Shown here: positions 18,309-27,387 of the stretch, in pieces | Layout of the letters: each line of letters opens with the position of its first letter | Numbering within the stretch: the stretch's first letter is position 1 | Assembly (NCBI RefSeq): GCF_017939705.1 | Contig: NZ_JAGKSQ010000010.1 | Span: 1 to 64,000 of the forward strand | Direction of reading: 5' to 3' | Source of the DNA: Halalkalibacter suaedae | Lineage (GTDB): Bacteria > Bacillota > Bacilli > Bacillales > Bacillaceae_D | Length of the DNA stretch: 64,000 bases | Notes under the pieces: model-generated | The model's input: only the letters and a program-made list of their open reading frames with translations | Told to the model about the DNA's origin: nothing | Databases searched by the model: none | Position numbers and translations under genes: made by a program

Positions 18309-18722
18309 ATGTTTACAAAGATTTTATTGGCCACTGATGGATCGGAGCATGCATTAAGGGCTACCACGAAAGCAATTGAAGTGGCTCAGTGCAACCCCGA
18401 TTCTGTCATTCATATCGTGTTGGTTGTAGACGATTCGAAATCGGAAGTATTAAACAACTGGAATGGATTAGGTGCAGAGGAGCATCGAAGAGAACGAGTC
18501 CTCCCTTCTGAAGAAAAAGTAAAAGAAGCCGGAGTTCAATATGAGGTTGAATATCTTCATGGTGAACCAGGACCAACCATCGTTAAACACGCTAATCAAA
18601 ATGAGTTTGATATTGTTGTCCTCGGCAGCCGAGGCCGAAATCGCTTACAGGAACTTGTGCTAGGAAGTGTTAGCCATAAGGTGGCAAAACGAAGTAAGTG
18701 CGCTGTTTTAATTATTAAATAA
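18309..18722 (+). CDS. UspA universal stress protein (copy 1)
   Basis: 137 residues with the UspA fold: ILLATDGSEHALRAT at the N-terminus, HGEPGPTIVKHAN mid-way and the ATP-binding signature GSRGRNRLQELVLGSVSHKV near the end, which marks the ATP-binding subclass. AGGAGG lies just before the ATG, which follows the SulP gene by 10 bases, so the two are co-transcribed. It probably modulates or senses conditions relevant to the transporter; that role is inferred from the repeated pairing. Confidence 0.9.
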   Translation: MFTKILLATDGSEHALRATTKAIEVAQCNPDSVIHIVLVVDDSKSEVLNNWNGLGAEEHRRERVLPSEEKVKEAGVQYEVEYLHGEPGPTIVKHANQNEFDIVVLGSRGRNRLQELVLGSVSHKVAKRSKCAVLIIK

Positions 18723-18807
18723 TCATCAATTATAACAATTGATTAGACATGAGAAAGAATAGCGTTTATTCATTGATAAAAATCTATCCAATCGGGATAG
18801 CTCCGCT

Positions 18808-18842
18808 AAAAAAAGGGACCCAGTAAACTGGGCCCCTTTTTA
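18808..18842. terminator. Bidirectional terminator between convergent SulP-Usp modules
   Basis: AAAAGGG-A-CCCAG / CTGGG-C-CCCTTTT with loop TAAA, flanked by A and T runs. It serves both convergent operons. Confidence 0.85.
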
Positions 18843-18881
18843 TTATTTTATAATTAATACAGGACTTTTACTCTCTCTACT

Positions 18882-19298
18882 TTATTTTACAATAAGTACA
18901 GGGGCCATCACTCGTTTTGCGATTTTATGACTGACACTCCCCAAAACGAAGCTTTGTAGTTTGTTAAGTCCTCTACTACCTACGACAACGAAATCATAAT
19001 TATTCTCATTAGCAAACTCAACGATTATCTCACCTGGTTCGCCATGTAAGATATGAACATCGTGATGGATCTGACGTTTTGTTAATTCTTCTTCAAAACC
19101 GTGTAGCTTTTCTTTTCTATCCTTTTTTATTTCTTCCTTACTGTTATGGTGAAGAACGTCATACTTAGAAGCTGTACCACTTACTACATAAACAATATCA
19201 ATGGTTCCCTGTCTATTTTTCAACAACCCTATTGCTTGTTGAAATGCTCTAAAAGAATGCTCTGAGCCATCTGCAGCTAAAAGAATTCGAGTAAACAT
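18882..19298 (-). CDS. UspA universal stress protein (copy 2)
   Basis: About 138 residues from the ATG at 19298, five bases after GGTGG. It has the same layout as copy 1: ILLAADGSEHSFRAF, HGEPGEIIVEFAN and GSRGLNKLQSFVLGSVSHKI. It is downstream of the second SulP gene but separated from it by ~340 bases that hold a terminator and an HTH remnant, unlike the tight spacing in copy 1. Confidence 0.9.
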   Translation of the reverse strand: MFTRILLAADGSEHSFRAFQQAIGLLKNRQGTIDIVYVVSGTASKYDVLHHNSKEEIKKDRKEKLHGFEEELTKRQIHHDVHILHGEPGEIIVEFANENNYDFVVVGSRGLNKLQSFVLGSVSHKIAKRVMAPVLIVK

Positions 19299-19387
19299 CC
19301 AATCCACCTACTCACCTATGAATTTTTGTCTTCCACTTTATGGTGTCAATACAATTCCTACATATCTTCTTCTAAACTGATGATTTT

Positions 19388-19594
19388 TCACCCAATCGAT
19401 TCAGATTTGATATCTAGAACTTTCTTAAAAGAAGGATCTTGTCTCCATTTCCAAATTGTCATTCTTGAAACATTACATTTATGCGATATTTCATTTATTG
19501 AGTACCTTTTAGAACTAAGCAATTCAATAGCTAGCAACTGTTTCGGTTCAAGTCTCTTGTACACTTCTATCCACTTCTTTCTTTCTGATAAGTA
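19388..19594 (-). pseudogene. Remnant of a phBC6A51-type helix-turn-helix protein
   Basis: Minus-strand frame of ~68 codons with no start codon: ERKKWIEVYKRLEPKQLLAI, then SSKRYSINEISHKCNVSRM and TIWKWRQDPSFKKVL, ending IKSESIG. SINEISHKCNVSRMTIWKWR is a classic helix-turn-helix of the kind in phage small-terminase or transposase-like phBC6A51 proteins. An in-frame stop precedes it and nothing follows, so it is probably a fragment. It separates the second SulP gene from its UspA gene, so an insertion into that operon followed by decay is plausible. Confidence 0.55.
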
Positions 19595-19600
19595 TTAAAA

Positions 19601-19636
19601 AAACACAGAGTTAGAACCAATGGCCAACTCTGTGTT
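19601..19636 (-). terminator. Terminator of SulP copy 2
   Basis: AAACACAGAGTT pairs with AACTCTGTGTT, directly after the minus-strand SulP stop codon. Confidence 0.75.
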
Positions 19637-19643
19637 ACCAATA

Positions 19644-21101
19644 CTAGTGACCAGACGCTTTCGATAACCCACCAATTTTCTTTTTCAAATTCTGACTTTC
19701 TTTATTTAGTCCTCTATACGAAACCACTATTCCATTCTGTTCAAATTTCATTTCAATTTTATCTAAGGCACCAATAGCAGAATCATCCCATAAATGTGCT
19801 TCTGTTAGATCAAGGATCACTTCTTTACTTTTTTCATTGTTATAGTCAAAACGTTGATGTAAATCACTTACAGAAGCAAAGAACAATTGGCCTTGTAATT
19901 TATAAATAGTACCAGAACCATTTGGGATCTTTTCTACTTTGACTTTTGAGATTTTCGCTGCAAAGAATATGGCACTTAGTACGACACCTGCCAAAACCCC
20001 TTGCGACAGGTCATGTGTGTATACGACGGTACCAACAGTCACAATCATGACAGCGGCGTCGGTTTTTGGAACCTTATGCAGAGACTTGAGTGAACCCCAA
20101 TCAAATGTTCCAATTGATACCATGATCATGACACCAGCTAAAGCAGCCATTGGAATTTGAACAACTACTCCACCTAAAACAATGATTAGGAACATAAGGA
20201 AAACACCCGCTACCAATGATGATAATCGTCCTGTTCCACCCGATTTCACATTAATAACTGATTGACCAATCATTGCACAGCCAGCCATACCACCGAAGAA
20301 TCCAGTTACAACATTGGCAAAACCTTGTCCACGACTCTCTTTGTTCTTGTCACTTTCAGTATCAGTCATATCATCAACGATATTGGCTGTAAGAAGAGAC
20401 TCTAGTAATCCAACAATCGCAAGTGCTAACGAATATGGAAAAATAATCATGAAAGTTTCAAAGGTTAAAGGGATCGTTGGAATAAGAAATATTGGCAAAC
20501 TTTGAGTAAGAGTGCCCAGGTCTCCAACTGTACTAACCCCAATGTTCCCAAAAATCACAATGGCTGTAACGACAATGATAGCAACCAGAGTTGAAGGTAC
20601 TGCTGTAGTTAGCCTTGGCAACAAGTAGATGATAGCCAAAGTTAACGCTACTAAAGAGTACATCACCCACGTTGCTCCCTCAAAATGTTGTAGTTGAGAC
20701 GTGAAAATTAGAATAGCTAAAGCATTAACGAAACCAACCATAACTGACCTTGGAACAAACTTCATTACTTTTGCGAGCTTAAAAACTCCGAAAAGGATCT
20801 GTAATATCCCTGTTAGAATCGTTGCTGCGAGCAAATACTGTAAACCATGATCAGCAATCAAGGTCACCATAAGAAGGGCCATTGCCCCTGTTGCTCCAGA
20901 TATCATTCCATGACGGCCTCCTACAAAAGCGATAACAACAGCAATACAAAACGATGCGTAGAGACCGACCATCGGATCTACTCCTGCAATAATGGAGAAC
21001 GCGATGGCTTCAGGAATTAATGCAAGTGCAACAACTATACCTGCAAGAACATCTCCCCTTACATTTCCAAACCACTCCTGCTTAATTGATTGTAAATTCA
21101 A
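19644..21101 (-). CDS. SulP-family anion transporter with STAS domain (copy 2)
   Basis: 485 residues, the same length and domain order as copy 1: [60 protein letters not shown] and a C-terminal STAS domain ([20 protein letters not shown]). Identity to copy 1 is high in the transmembrane part and lower in the STAS domain. A small excisionase-type DNA-binding gene lies divergently upstream across a 310-base gap and may regulate it. Confidence 0.9.
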   Translation of the reverse strand: MNLQSIKQEWFGNVRGDVLAGIVVALALIPEAIAFSIIAGVDPMVGLYASFCIAVVIAFVGGRHGMISGATGAMALLMVTLIADHGLQYLLAATILTGILQILFGVFKLAKVMKFVPRSVMVGFVNALAILIFTSQLQHFEGATWVMYSLVALTLAIIYLLPRLTTAVPSTLVAIIVVTAIVIFGNIGVSTVGDLGTLTQSLPIFLIPTIPLTFETFMIIFPYSLALAIVGLLESLLTANIVDDMTDTESDKNKESRGQGFANVVTGFFGGMAGCAMIGQSVINVKSGGTGRLSSLVAGVFLMFLIIVLGGVVVQIPMAALAGVMIMVSIGTFDWGSLKSLHKVPKTDAAVMIVTVGTVVYTHDLSQGVLAGVVLSAIFFAAKISKVKVEKIPNGSGTIYKLQGQLFFASVSDLHQRFDYNNEKSKEVILDLTEAHLWDDSAIGALDKIEMKFEQNGIVVSYRGLNKESQNLKKKIGGLSKASGH

Positions 21102-21411
21102 TTTCGCACCTCTTTCTTTATTTTGTTATTTATGTTTCGACTTTCGACTCTCACGAAAGTCGGGGTCCGTTATCAACAAAACGAATCATAACATAAATAT
21201 TGATCATTTCGAAAATCCCATGTAAGCGAAAACAACATAATGTAATCTTGTTTTTACTCGTTATTTCTCACAAATGCTATTATATATGTACCAATTATAT
21301 TTAAATATAACCTTTTATAACTGAGTATATTTATTTATATAAATGAAGTTTTTCAAGTCTAAATATAGTATGATGAAGATTATGTTAAAACTTTGCTCTG
21401 GAGGGATACAG
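21102..21411. other. Divergent promoter region between SulP copy 2 and the HTH gene
   Basis: About 310 bases of AT-rich DNA, with TTATATATGTACC, ATTATATTTAAATATAACC and a run of TATTTATTTATATAAATG. It is probably two divergent promoters. No coding frame seen. Confidence 0.5.
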
Positions 21412-21594
21412 ATGGAGAAAGAAATAATGACCGTTTCCCAAGTAGCTGAATATCTTCAACTCAGTGAAATGACCACATATAAATTGGTACAAGAAGGGAA
21501 AATTCCGGCTTTTAAAATAGGCCGACATTGGCGTGTAAAAAAAGAGGATTTAAGTGAATTTATTGAACGGTTAAAAAACGGAGAAAGAATATAA
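21412..21594 (+). CDS. Excisionase-family (MerR-like) DNA-binding protein
   Basis: About 60 residues from the ATG at 21412, which has GGAGG 7-8 bases upstream; the longer frame adds an unlikely N-terminus. EIMTVSQVAEYLQLSEMT, TYKLVQEGKIPAFKIG and RHWRVKKEDLSEFIERL are the helix-turn-helix and wing of the excisionase/MerR-like family. It stands alone, divergent from SulP copy 2, and could be its regulator or a remnant of a mobile element. Confidence 0.8.
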   Translation: MEKEIMTVSQVAEYLQLSEMTTYKLVQEGKIPAFKIGRHWRVKKEDLSEFIERLKNGERI

Positions 21595-21602
21595 ATAGAT
21601 AT

Positions 21603-21853
21603 AAAAAAGAGGCTGGGACAAAAGTGATTTAACTAATGGAAAATCCGAACAATAGTGGTTGGCGGACGTAACCGCTCCTGAAACATACTTCGCTTTCCGC
21701 GGGAAGCCGGTGAGCCTCCTCGTGCTTCGCACTGCGGGGTCTCACCCTTGGCTTTTGGATCCCGCAGGAGTCTACGTATATTTCATCCGCTACATAATTG
21801 CTTTGTTCGGCATTTCAGTTAAACACTTTAGTTATGTCCCAACCTCTTTTTTA
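21603..21853. repeat. Bacillaceae palindromic repeat (MITE-like)
   Basis: About 250 bases with terminal inverted repeats AAAAGAGGCTGGGACA ... TGTCCCAACCTCTTTT. The GC-rich core holds CGCTTTCCGCGGG, GAGCCTCCTCG, CGGGGTCTCACCC and ATCCCGCAGGAGTC. This is a recurrent element in Bacillaceae genomes. No reading frame in it is credible. Confidence 0.85.
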
Positions 21854-21914
21854 TGTGTTCATTCCCTTTACGTCAGGAACTCTCTCAATTAATTGAACAA
21901 GAATTACATTTTTA

Positions 21915-22367
21915 TTACTGTTTACCCGATTGTTCATACGGGTCATTAAACGAATACACATACATCTCAACGTCTAAAAAAGCATCTATACTTGCAGCAA
22001 ACTTACTAAATTCAGGGTAAACCACTACTGCCGGAGTATCTCCATTGTACATTTGTATAACTAACTCTAATTGAACATTTAAATTAAGTTCTTCTTTTAA
22101 GTGATTAATGGCGTCTGTCTTTGTTTCGAATACCTCTAGAAGCGGACGTAATACATCTTCTGCATCTAGTGATTCTTTCGTTTCTATTTCAAAATACCAA
22201 CCAGTATTTAAATGGACTGAGTGATTGATTGGATGATTCGGTACCACTCGTTCTCCTACTTTACAAGTTTTCGTAGGGTTCACGCCAAGTCTTTCTGTAA
22301 CGACCTCTAATGGGAAATCATCATTTCCACTAAATAGAATATATGAATATAGCGATGTTTTGTTCAT
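21915..22367 (-). CDS. DUF4279 family protein (copy 1)
   Basis: About 150 residues from the ATG at 22367, six bases after GGAG. Diagnostic features are an N-terminal strand (YSYILFSGNDDFPLEVVTER), LGVNPTKTCKVGERV and TGWYFEIETKESLDAEDV, then a C-terminal strand with DAFLDVEMYVYSFND. DUF4279 proteins are uncharacterised and common in immunity-gene neighbourhoods. A second, diverged DUF4279 gene lies at 43.0 kb. Confidence 0.8.
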   Translation of the reverse strand: MNKTSLYSYILFSGNDDFPLEVVTERLGVNPTKTCKVGERVVPNHPINHSVHLNTGWYFEIETKESLDAEDVLRPLLEVFETKTDAINHLKEELNLNVQLELVIQMYNGDTPAVVVYPEFSKFAASIDAFLDVEMYVYSFNDPYEQSGKQ

Positions 22368-22401
22368 ATACGACTCCATTCCTTATTTTACTTAGTGACG
22401 A

Positions 22402-22830
22402 TCAAGTCTTTCGTAAAAATTGATCCCAAATGCTTTCATCTACAAAAAAATACTCTTCGTGAGAACACACAGCTAATATACATTTCTCATCTTGATAAAA
22501 CATTAGATCTTCTGGTAGTTCACCAATCCAATCAAAGAGAGAGTGACTACGTTCTTTCAAAAATTCAGCTGTAGCATGATTCAAGTGAAAATAGAAAACA
22601 TAAGCTGTGTCTTCACTAAGTCTAGTGGTTTCCCACTCTCTTTGAATTCGTTTTTCAATTAAATTCCATTTAATATCTGAAATCATATCATCAACAAAGG
22701 CAAGACGTTCTTCTTCAATTTCCATCATTCGTCTATCTTCAACAAAAGCAAAGCGGTTACAATTCCTTGAGAGTAAGTCTATTAATTTCTTATACTGTTT
22801 GCCCTTTATATTTTTGTAAATCGTTAACAT
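22402..22830 (-). CDS. Uncharacterised acidic protein, immunity-like
   Basis: 142 residues. Many charged helices (EDRRMMEIEEERLAFVDDMI), a middle strand TAYVFYFHLNHA, and LFDWIGELPEDLMFYQDE with a final SHEEYFFVDESIWDQF. GGAGG is 10 bases before the ATG. The composition and strand pattern are those of small immunity proteins, but I cannot name a family. It ends 35 bases before the DUF4279 start on the same strand, so the two may be co-transcribed. Confidence 0.55.
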   Translation of the reverse strand: MLTIYKNIKGKQYKKLIDLLSRNCNRFAFVEDRRMMEIEEERLAFVDDMISDIKWNLIEKRIQREWETTRLSEDTAYVFYFHLNHATAEFLKERSHSLFDWIGELPEDLMFYQDEKCILAVCSHEEYFFVDESIWDQFLRKT

Positions 22831-22967
22831 ATCAACCTAACCTCCGACTACTTTGCGACATACAGATGGCAACCCGTTCTCTAGTATCAAGCAGTTTAAA
22901 ATCCTGCGAAGAAACGAGTATTGAAGAGGTATCCCTATCTAACTGGGGAAATTAAATATGGGTCGTA

Positions 22968-23423
22968 CTATTTTAAAGTATGTAATTTTTCACTGATTTG
23001 TTTTAGGTGGTGTGCATCGTGTTTAACGAAAATCTTCACAAAACTTTCTGCTGAGAACTTTCTTTTCCCTCCACCAATTGTAAACCTAACATCTTCGTCT
23101 AAACTTGAAATTCTTTCCGTTAATTCTTTTCGAGTTACAACAAAATTATTTATGATCGTTTCAACTGAGTAATCTCTAAGAAATGTCATCGCCTCTTCGT
23201 TATGCTCGTCATGGTCTGGGAACTTAGGTAGATCAGCATCTTGAACCATTAAGGGTACCATCTTTTCTAGATTGAATTTATCCCAATAATATAGATGGCC
23301 CACGATTTCTCTAATTGACCATTTTCCTTCTTTAATAGGTTCAGTTCGTATCTCTTCAGATATTTCCTTTAAGTCCAAAATAGTATCAATCGTCTTTTCA
23401 AACTGACTTAGCGTTTTATTCAT
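22968..23423 (-). CDS. DinB-like (DinB_2) four-helix protein
   Basis: 151 residues. His-43 in WSIREIVGHLYYWD and the C-terminal His pair in KHDAHHLKQI are the metal-binding positions of the DinB/YfiT superfamily. Members include thiol-dependent transferases and hydrolases and DNA-damage-induced proteins of unknown activity. The metal triad appears intact. It is a stand-alone gene in the array. Confidence 0.8.
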   Translation of the reverse strand: MNKTLSQFEKTIDTILDLKEISEEIRTEPIKEGKWSIREIVGHLYYWDKFNLEKMVPLMVQDADLPKFPDHDEHNEEAMTFLRDYSVETIINNFVVTRKELTERISSLDEDVRFTIGGGKRKFSAESFVKIFVKHDAHHLKQISEKLHTLK

Positions 23424-23494
23424 TTTATATCATCCTTATACATTTGTTAGAGTATTGGTTCATTTACTTTCTATGACTAACCAGTTGGCCCCTT

Positions 23495-23773
23495 TTAAGA
23501 AATACCTTCAATGTAAAGAACGATGTGTGGTAAGAAATAGAATAAGACAACTAAGCCTAAAACCGTTAGTGAAAATGCCCATACTTTTTTTAGCTTTAGC
23601 TGTACAAAAGTGGATAGTACGACAAGGATATTAAAAATGGCAATAGCTGTGAACCAAACCTCATATGTTCTACTTGGGTCTGGTGGAGCAGGATTATATA
23701 CTCCTCCCAAACCAATAACAGTTGCGAATAGGAATATTAAAACGTGTACCAAAATCACCACCAATTTAAACAT
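23495..23773 (-). CDS. Three-span membrane protein
   Basis: 92 residues. Hydrophobic segments ~3-22, ~40-60 and ~66-88, with an outside-type loop (GGVYNPAPPDPSRTYEVW) between the first two. No family recognised. A type C separator lies upstream of its promoter region. Confidence 0.6.
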   Translation of the reverse strand: MFKLVVILVHVLIFLFATVIGLGGVYNPAPPDPSRTYEVWFTAIAIFNILVVLSTFVQLKLKKVWAFSLTVLGLVVLFYFLPHIVLYIEGIS

Positions 23774-23814
23774 CCAATTCTCTCCTTTCCTATGTGTAAA
23801 ACACCTATTGGTTT

Positions 23815-23890
23815 TAGTTTAACATTAATTTCCTTTTTGTTAACAAAGAAAAAACACCCTTTTGTAGGAGTGCACTCGTTACTTGAACAG
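23815..23890. repeat. Hairpin separator, type C
   Basis: TTTAACATTAATTTCC, AACAAAGAAA, stem CACCCTTTTGTAGGAGTGC, then ACTCGTTACTTGAACAG. Confidence 0.75.
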
Positions 23891-23919
23891 ATTCTGTTTT
23901 TTCTTTTTATAGATATGCT

Positions 23920-23973
23920 TTAATCTCCAACACTGGCTACAGCACTACCTAATATAATGAAACTAACAACCAT
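23920..23973 (-). CDS. Possible 17-aa peptide or decayed gene start
   Basis: GGAG is five bases before an ATG that opens MVVSFIILGSAVASVGD and then stops. The ribosome binding site is good, but the product is only a single hydrophobic stretch. It may be a leader-like peptide or the surviving 5' end of a decayed cassette gene. Confidence 0.25.
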   Translation of the reverse strand: MVVSFIILGSAVASVGD

Positions 23974-24103
23974 CAAAACTCCTTCCTCAATGGATTATCA
24001 ATCACTTCATTAATCTAACATCTCATAGTCTTTTAATTGCCTATTCTGATCTAACACTGGAGCATTGTTGAATTATTTTGATCTGTTACTTTAAGAAAGA
24101 AAT

Positions 24104-24514
24104 TCATTTTTCAAATCTAACTAACGTTTTTTCAGGTATTTTAATCAGGTCTATATCGAAGTTATTGATATGTAAGGATAGTTCACCCTCTCGCTTTTCA
24201 TCTTCTTCTCCTACCCAACAACTATACAACTCAAAATAATCGCCCTGTTTAAGATAACCATTCATTCTTTCACATAGTTCTAGTAGCTTCTTTTTTGATT
24301 CTGCACACGTTTTTTGATTCATATATTCCGTAATCTCAATTCCCCAATGACTTGATACTTCATAAACATATGGAGTAGTAAACTGATATTTCTTTACATT
24401 TTGCAAATCTTTATCGCCTGCAAAACATCCTCCAATATATAAAGAATCATTCGAATATTCATCATCGGTAATCGGTAATTCTATATTACAACCAATATAA
24501 CTAGCTAAACTCAT
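24104..24514 (-). CDS. Uncharacterised protein, paralogue of the 4.5 kb gene
   Basis: About 136 residues from the ATG at 24514, which follows GAGGTGAG; the frame opens two codons earlier at a GTG inside the binding site. YVYEVSSHWGIEI (~50-62) and KQGDYFELYSCWVGEEDE (~95-112) match the pattern of the 4.5 kb protein. It has three cysteines and no signal peptide. It is the last gene before the separator that holds the group II intron. Confidence 0.6.
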   Translation of the reverse strand: MSLASYIGCNIELPITDDEYSNDSLYIGGCFAGDKDLQNVKKYQFTTPYVYEVSSHWGIEITEYMNQKTCAESKKKLLELCERMNGYLKQGDYFELYSCWVGEEDEKREGELSLHINNFDIDLIKIPEKTLVRFEK

Positions 24515-24556
24515 TTCCACTCACCTCTTTTCAACTTTCTTTGACTATTCTGCCTC

Positions 24557-24601
24557 GCTACTTCAATAAAGAAAAAGAGCTGCTGATCCGTCTTGATCTT
24601 C
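24557..24601. repeat. Hairpin separator, type A, left part (split by intron)
   Basis: GCTACTTCAATAAAG ... GAGCTGCTGATCC GTCTTGATCTTC runs to 24601, and the expected AACTCTTG continues at 27319. The two parts rejoin to a full type A separator. Confidence 0.9.
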
Positions 24602-24737
24602 ATACAGATAGGTAAGGGTTTGAAGTTATCGCTCCCTTTTCCCCCTGTTCACACCGTACATGCGACTTTCACCGCATACGGCGTTCCAACTAATCCAATT
24701 CATTCAGTTCTATGTATTGTGAAATAAGCTATTTATT

Positions 24738-26558
24738 CTAATTTATGATTAAGTCATTTCTGCATAGTTTGCGTAGTTCATTTACTATTTGGATTTGCTT
24801 TTTATTTAACTTCAAAGATATTACTAAAGTTTTAATTTTACTATTATCTTTCAGATGTATCAGTCTGTGAACAGGCTCAAATAGGACAATTAAATTTGAG
24901 TATGTATCATCTCTTGAGAGATGATGTGGTGTCTTATGGTGACAGTGCCAATCATGTTTGCCTAGTTCAATACCTGTTACTGCACATTTTCCATATTGGG
25001 CAATAAACTTGCTAATGCGGTTATCATTATACTCAATCGTTCGATTTGGAATAAAACTTTTCATGATATAACTTAGTACACTTTTATTAATCGCTCTTAG
25101 GTTCTGGTGTATCTTTATTCTACCACTGCTCGTATAGTTACAAATGTCTTGGGAGAAACATAGATTTGTTTTATGCCGTTGGGCATAAACTGGCACAAAC
25201 ACCATATCTTGAATTTTATAATATTTTGGTGAATAACCGTTATAGCGTTTTTGTAATGTTCTAGTCAACTCATTAAAATTTGCTTCAGTTCTGATATTTT
25301 TCAGTCGATTATATAGTGTCTTGTTTAGATGGGAGGACAACTCACTTAAGTTTTTAGAGATTTGAGTAGCTGCTGCGTAATAGTTTTGTATTCCCATTAC
25401 GACAGTATTATAGTGCCAAACGGTTTCGGCACATGGCTTTTTCTGAATTGTTTTTATAGAATCCTTAATCTTTATAAGTGCATTGGACTTTGCTTTCTTC
25501 GTCATATCAGATTTGGCTACATAACCAAATCTAGTCTTTCCTTTTCTTATTACTCTGAGAGAGAATCCAAGGAATTCTGACGAATTCTTTTTTAAGTTAA
25601 TAACTTTTGATTTTTCATCACTTGTCTCAAGATGTAACCTGGTTTTAAGAAAATCCTTAATGGCGTAATTCATTTTAATAGCTTGTGACCGAGTACGGCA
25701 TAATACCTTGAAATCATCTGCATATCTTACAATGTAGCATTCTTTTAAGTTAGATTTCTTGAGTTCCTTCACTTTGCTTCCATTATGTTTATAATTATGG
25801 TTGCTTTGAAAAGTTTCCCATTGATTACTCACCCACCAATCTAGTTCATTTAGTACAATATTAGATAAAAGTGGCGAAAGGATACCTCCTTGCGGGGTTC
25901 CTTTAGTTGGTACACCTTCTCCAATGATTTCTGCATTTAATAGCTTGGAAACAATGGAGAGTAATGTTTTATCTTTTATTCCTATCGACCAGATTTGTTT
26001 AAGTAATTTACTGTGGTGGACATTATCAAAAAATCCTTTTATATCTACATCTATGCAATGATAAAGACCCACCATATTGATCAGCGATTCTAACCTCGCT
26101 TTTGCATGATGAGTGTTTCTGTTTGGTCTAAAGCCATAGCTATGTTTATGAAATTTCGCCTCACAAATGGGTTCTATTACTTGTAAAATGCATTGTTGAA
26201 AAATTCTATCCCATATCGTTGGGATTCCAAGTGGTCTTACTTTCCCATTTGTTTTAGGAATAAAAACTCGTCGAACACTTTCGGGTTCATATGCTTGAGA
26301 CATAGTTTGAATGTGTTCAATTACTTCTTTTACTGACAAGTGTTTAATATCATCAATCGTTAGATTGTTTGTCCCTGCTGTTTTACTCCCTGTGTTTCTT
26401 TTAATATTTCGATAAGCAAGACGTATATTTTCATTGGAAATAATCAGTTTCATTAAATCATAGAAATTTTGACCATTAACACTTTGAGCGTACAGATTAT
26501 CAAAGCAATGTTGCATATCATAATACTCACTGTGTCTCAGTTTCTTCCGTTTCAACAA
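24738..26558 (-). CDS. ltrA: Group II intron reverse transcriptase/maturase with HNH domain
   Basis: 606 residues. Reverse transcriptase blocks appear in order: VFIPKTNGKVRPLGIPT, CEAKFHKHSYGFRPNRN, CIDVDIKGFFDNVHHSKL, GTPQGGILSPLLSNIVLNEL and the catalytic VRYADDFKVL. Domain X/maturase follows (~340-450). The C-terminus holds an HNH endonuclease motif (CAVTGIELGKHDWHCHHKTP then NLIVLFEPVHRLIH). The TTG start has GGGAG 8 bases upstream. The layout fits chloroplast-like group II intron proteins rather than the endonuclease-less IIC class. The frame is intact, so the intron could be active. Confidence 0.92.
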   Translation of the reverse strand: MLKRKKLRHSEYYDMQHCFDNLYAQSVNGQNFYDLMKLIISNENIRLAYRNIKRNTGSKTAGTNNLTIDDIKHLSVKEVIEHIQTMSQAYEPESVRRVFIPKTNGKVRPLGIPTIWDRIFQQCILQVIEPICEAKFHKHSYGFRPNRNTHHAKARLESLINMVGLYHCIDVDIKGFFDNVHHSKLLKQIWSIGIKDKTLLSIVSKLLNAEIIGEGVPTKGTPQGGILSPLLSNIVLNELDWWVSNQWETFQSNHNYKHNGSKVKELKKSNLKECYIVRYADDFKVLCRTRSQAIKMNYAIKDFLKTRLHLETSDEKSKVINLKKNSSEFLGFSLRVIRKGKTRFGYVAKSDMTKKAKSNALIKIKDSIKTIQKKPCAETVWHYNTVVMGIQNYYAAATQISKNLSELSSHLNKTLYNRLKNIRTEANFNELTRTLQKRYNGYSPKYYKIQDMVFVPVYAQRHKTNLCFSQDICNYTSSGRIKIHQNLRAINKSVLSYIMKSFIPNRTIEYNDNRISKFIAQYGKCAVTGIELGKHDWHCHHKTPHHLSRDDTYSNLIVLFEPVHRLIHLKDNSKIKTLVISLKLNKKQIQIVNELRKLCRNDLIIN

Positions 26559-27318
26559 GTCGGTGACTCCCTTGGGAGTTGAACCTCTATTAGTCTCACA
26601 AGAACCTTATTAATCGATAAAGAACTGTCTTACATGGTTGAATGATTCTTCATTAGTCTAGTGGCTATCCCTTCGGGTTGATTAGACCTTTCATCGGTAC
26701 TGTGCCACCACTTTCACTGATATAAAGATAAGTTATACAATAACTACTCTCGTTATTACTTTCCTTATCACCGCTTCATTAGGAGTAAGCCCTCTGCGTT
26801 ATCAGCTTACAATGTTGAATTATATCTATTATAAAATTGAACTTAGGTGCTCCCTGTAAGCCTGTTAGCCGTTCATATGCCTGTAACATATCATGGACTT
26901 TCATATGAGTTAGTCTTACTCATCCACTGCTAACCTCACAATATAGTGATATACACATTTCTATGTATTGAGCGTCTAGACCCGTACATTCAGAAGTTTG
27001 TCAGCTTAACCTTTTCTTTTAGGTTTATTTGCATTCTCACCATATTCATTTAACTCAAGCGTCATGATTTACACCTCCCCCGCGGTTAGGTTTTCGTCAG
27101 CTAAAATTCACTGTTACGGTAAGTTCTTACGCCTTTTCACCGAGCTCTTAACACTATCATTCTTACTAATTTCAGTGCTAATCGATTAAGAGAGAACCTT
27201 TCAGGGCGTTACCCCATCATTTGATTCTTCGATATAACCCTTCAGTTCCAATAGGAACTGCCTAGCCTTTACTAGAGTGATGTGACCACCCTCCATTTAA
27301 ACTAGGAACATTTCGCAC
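26559..27318 (-). ncRNA. Group II intron RNA domains I-III
   Basis: The 760 bases upstream of the maturase frame hold no gene. They are the structured 5' part of the intron, starting GTGCGAAATGTTCCTAG, and will contain the exon-binding sites. I did not fold them. Confidence 0.75.
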
Positions 27319-27343
27319 AACTCTTGCTCCCGTTTGTTTAAGT
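27319..27343. repeat. Hairpin separator, type A, right part
   Basis: AACTCTTGCTCCCGTTTGTT continues the separator interrupted at 24601. It lies 45 bases before the stop of the next gene. Confidence 0.85.
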
Positions 27344-27387
27344 GACGTAATTCACAAAAAAATATTCGACTACATTACTCATAAAAC

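Larger units (their letters stand above)
24602..27318 (-). mobile_element. Group II intron inserted in a hairpin separator
   Basis: On the minus strand the element begins GTGCGAAATG (GUGYG-type 5' end) at 27318 and ends ...CTGTAT at 24602, with the AY-type 3' end. Domain V is recognisable at about 24651-24684 (GCCGTATGCGG, GAAA, GTCGCATGTACGG). The element is 2717 bases and carries a full maturase ORF. Removing it restores the separator exactly (GAGTT joined to GAAGATC), so both boundaries are well supported. Confidence 0.9.

Noticed and set aside
19326-19598. 90-codon plus-strand frame
   Set aside because: It is antisense to the helix-turn-helix remnant, whose minus-strand translation is clearly protein-like.
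21659-21892. 77-codon frame inside the palindromic repeat
   Set aside because: It is a translation of a known type of non-coding repeat with complementary ends.
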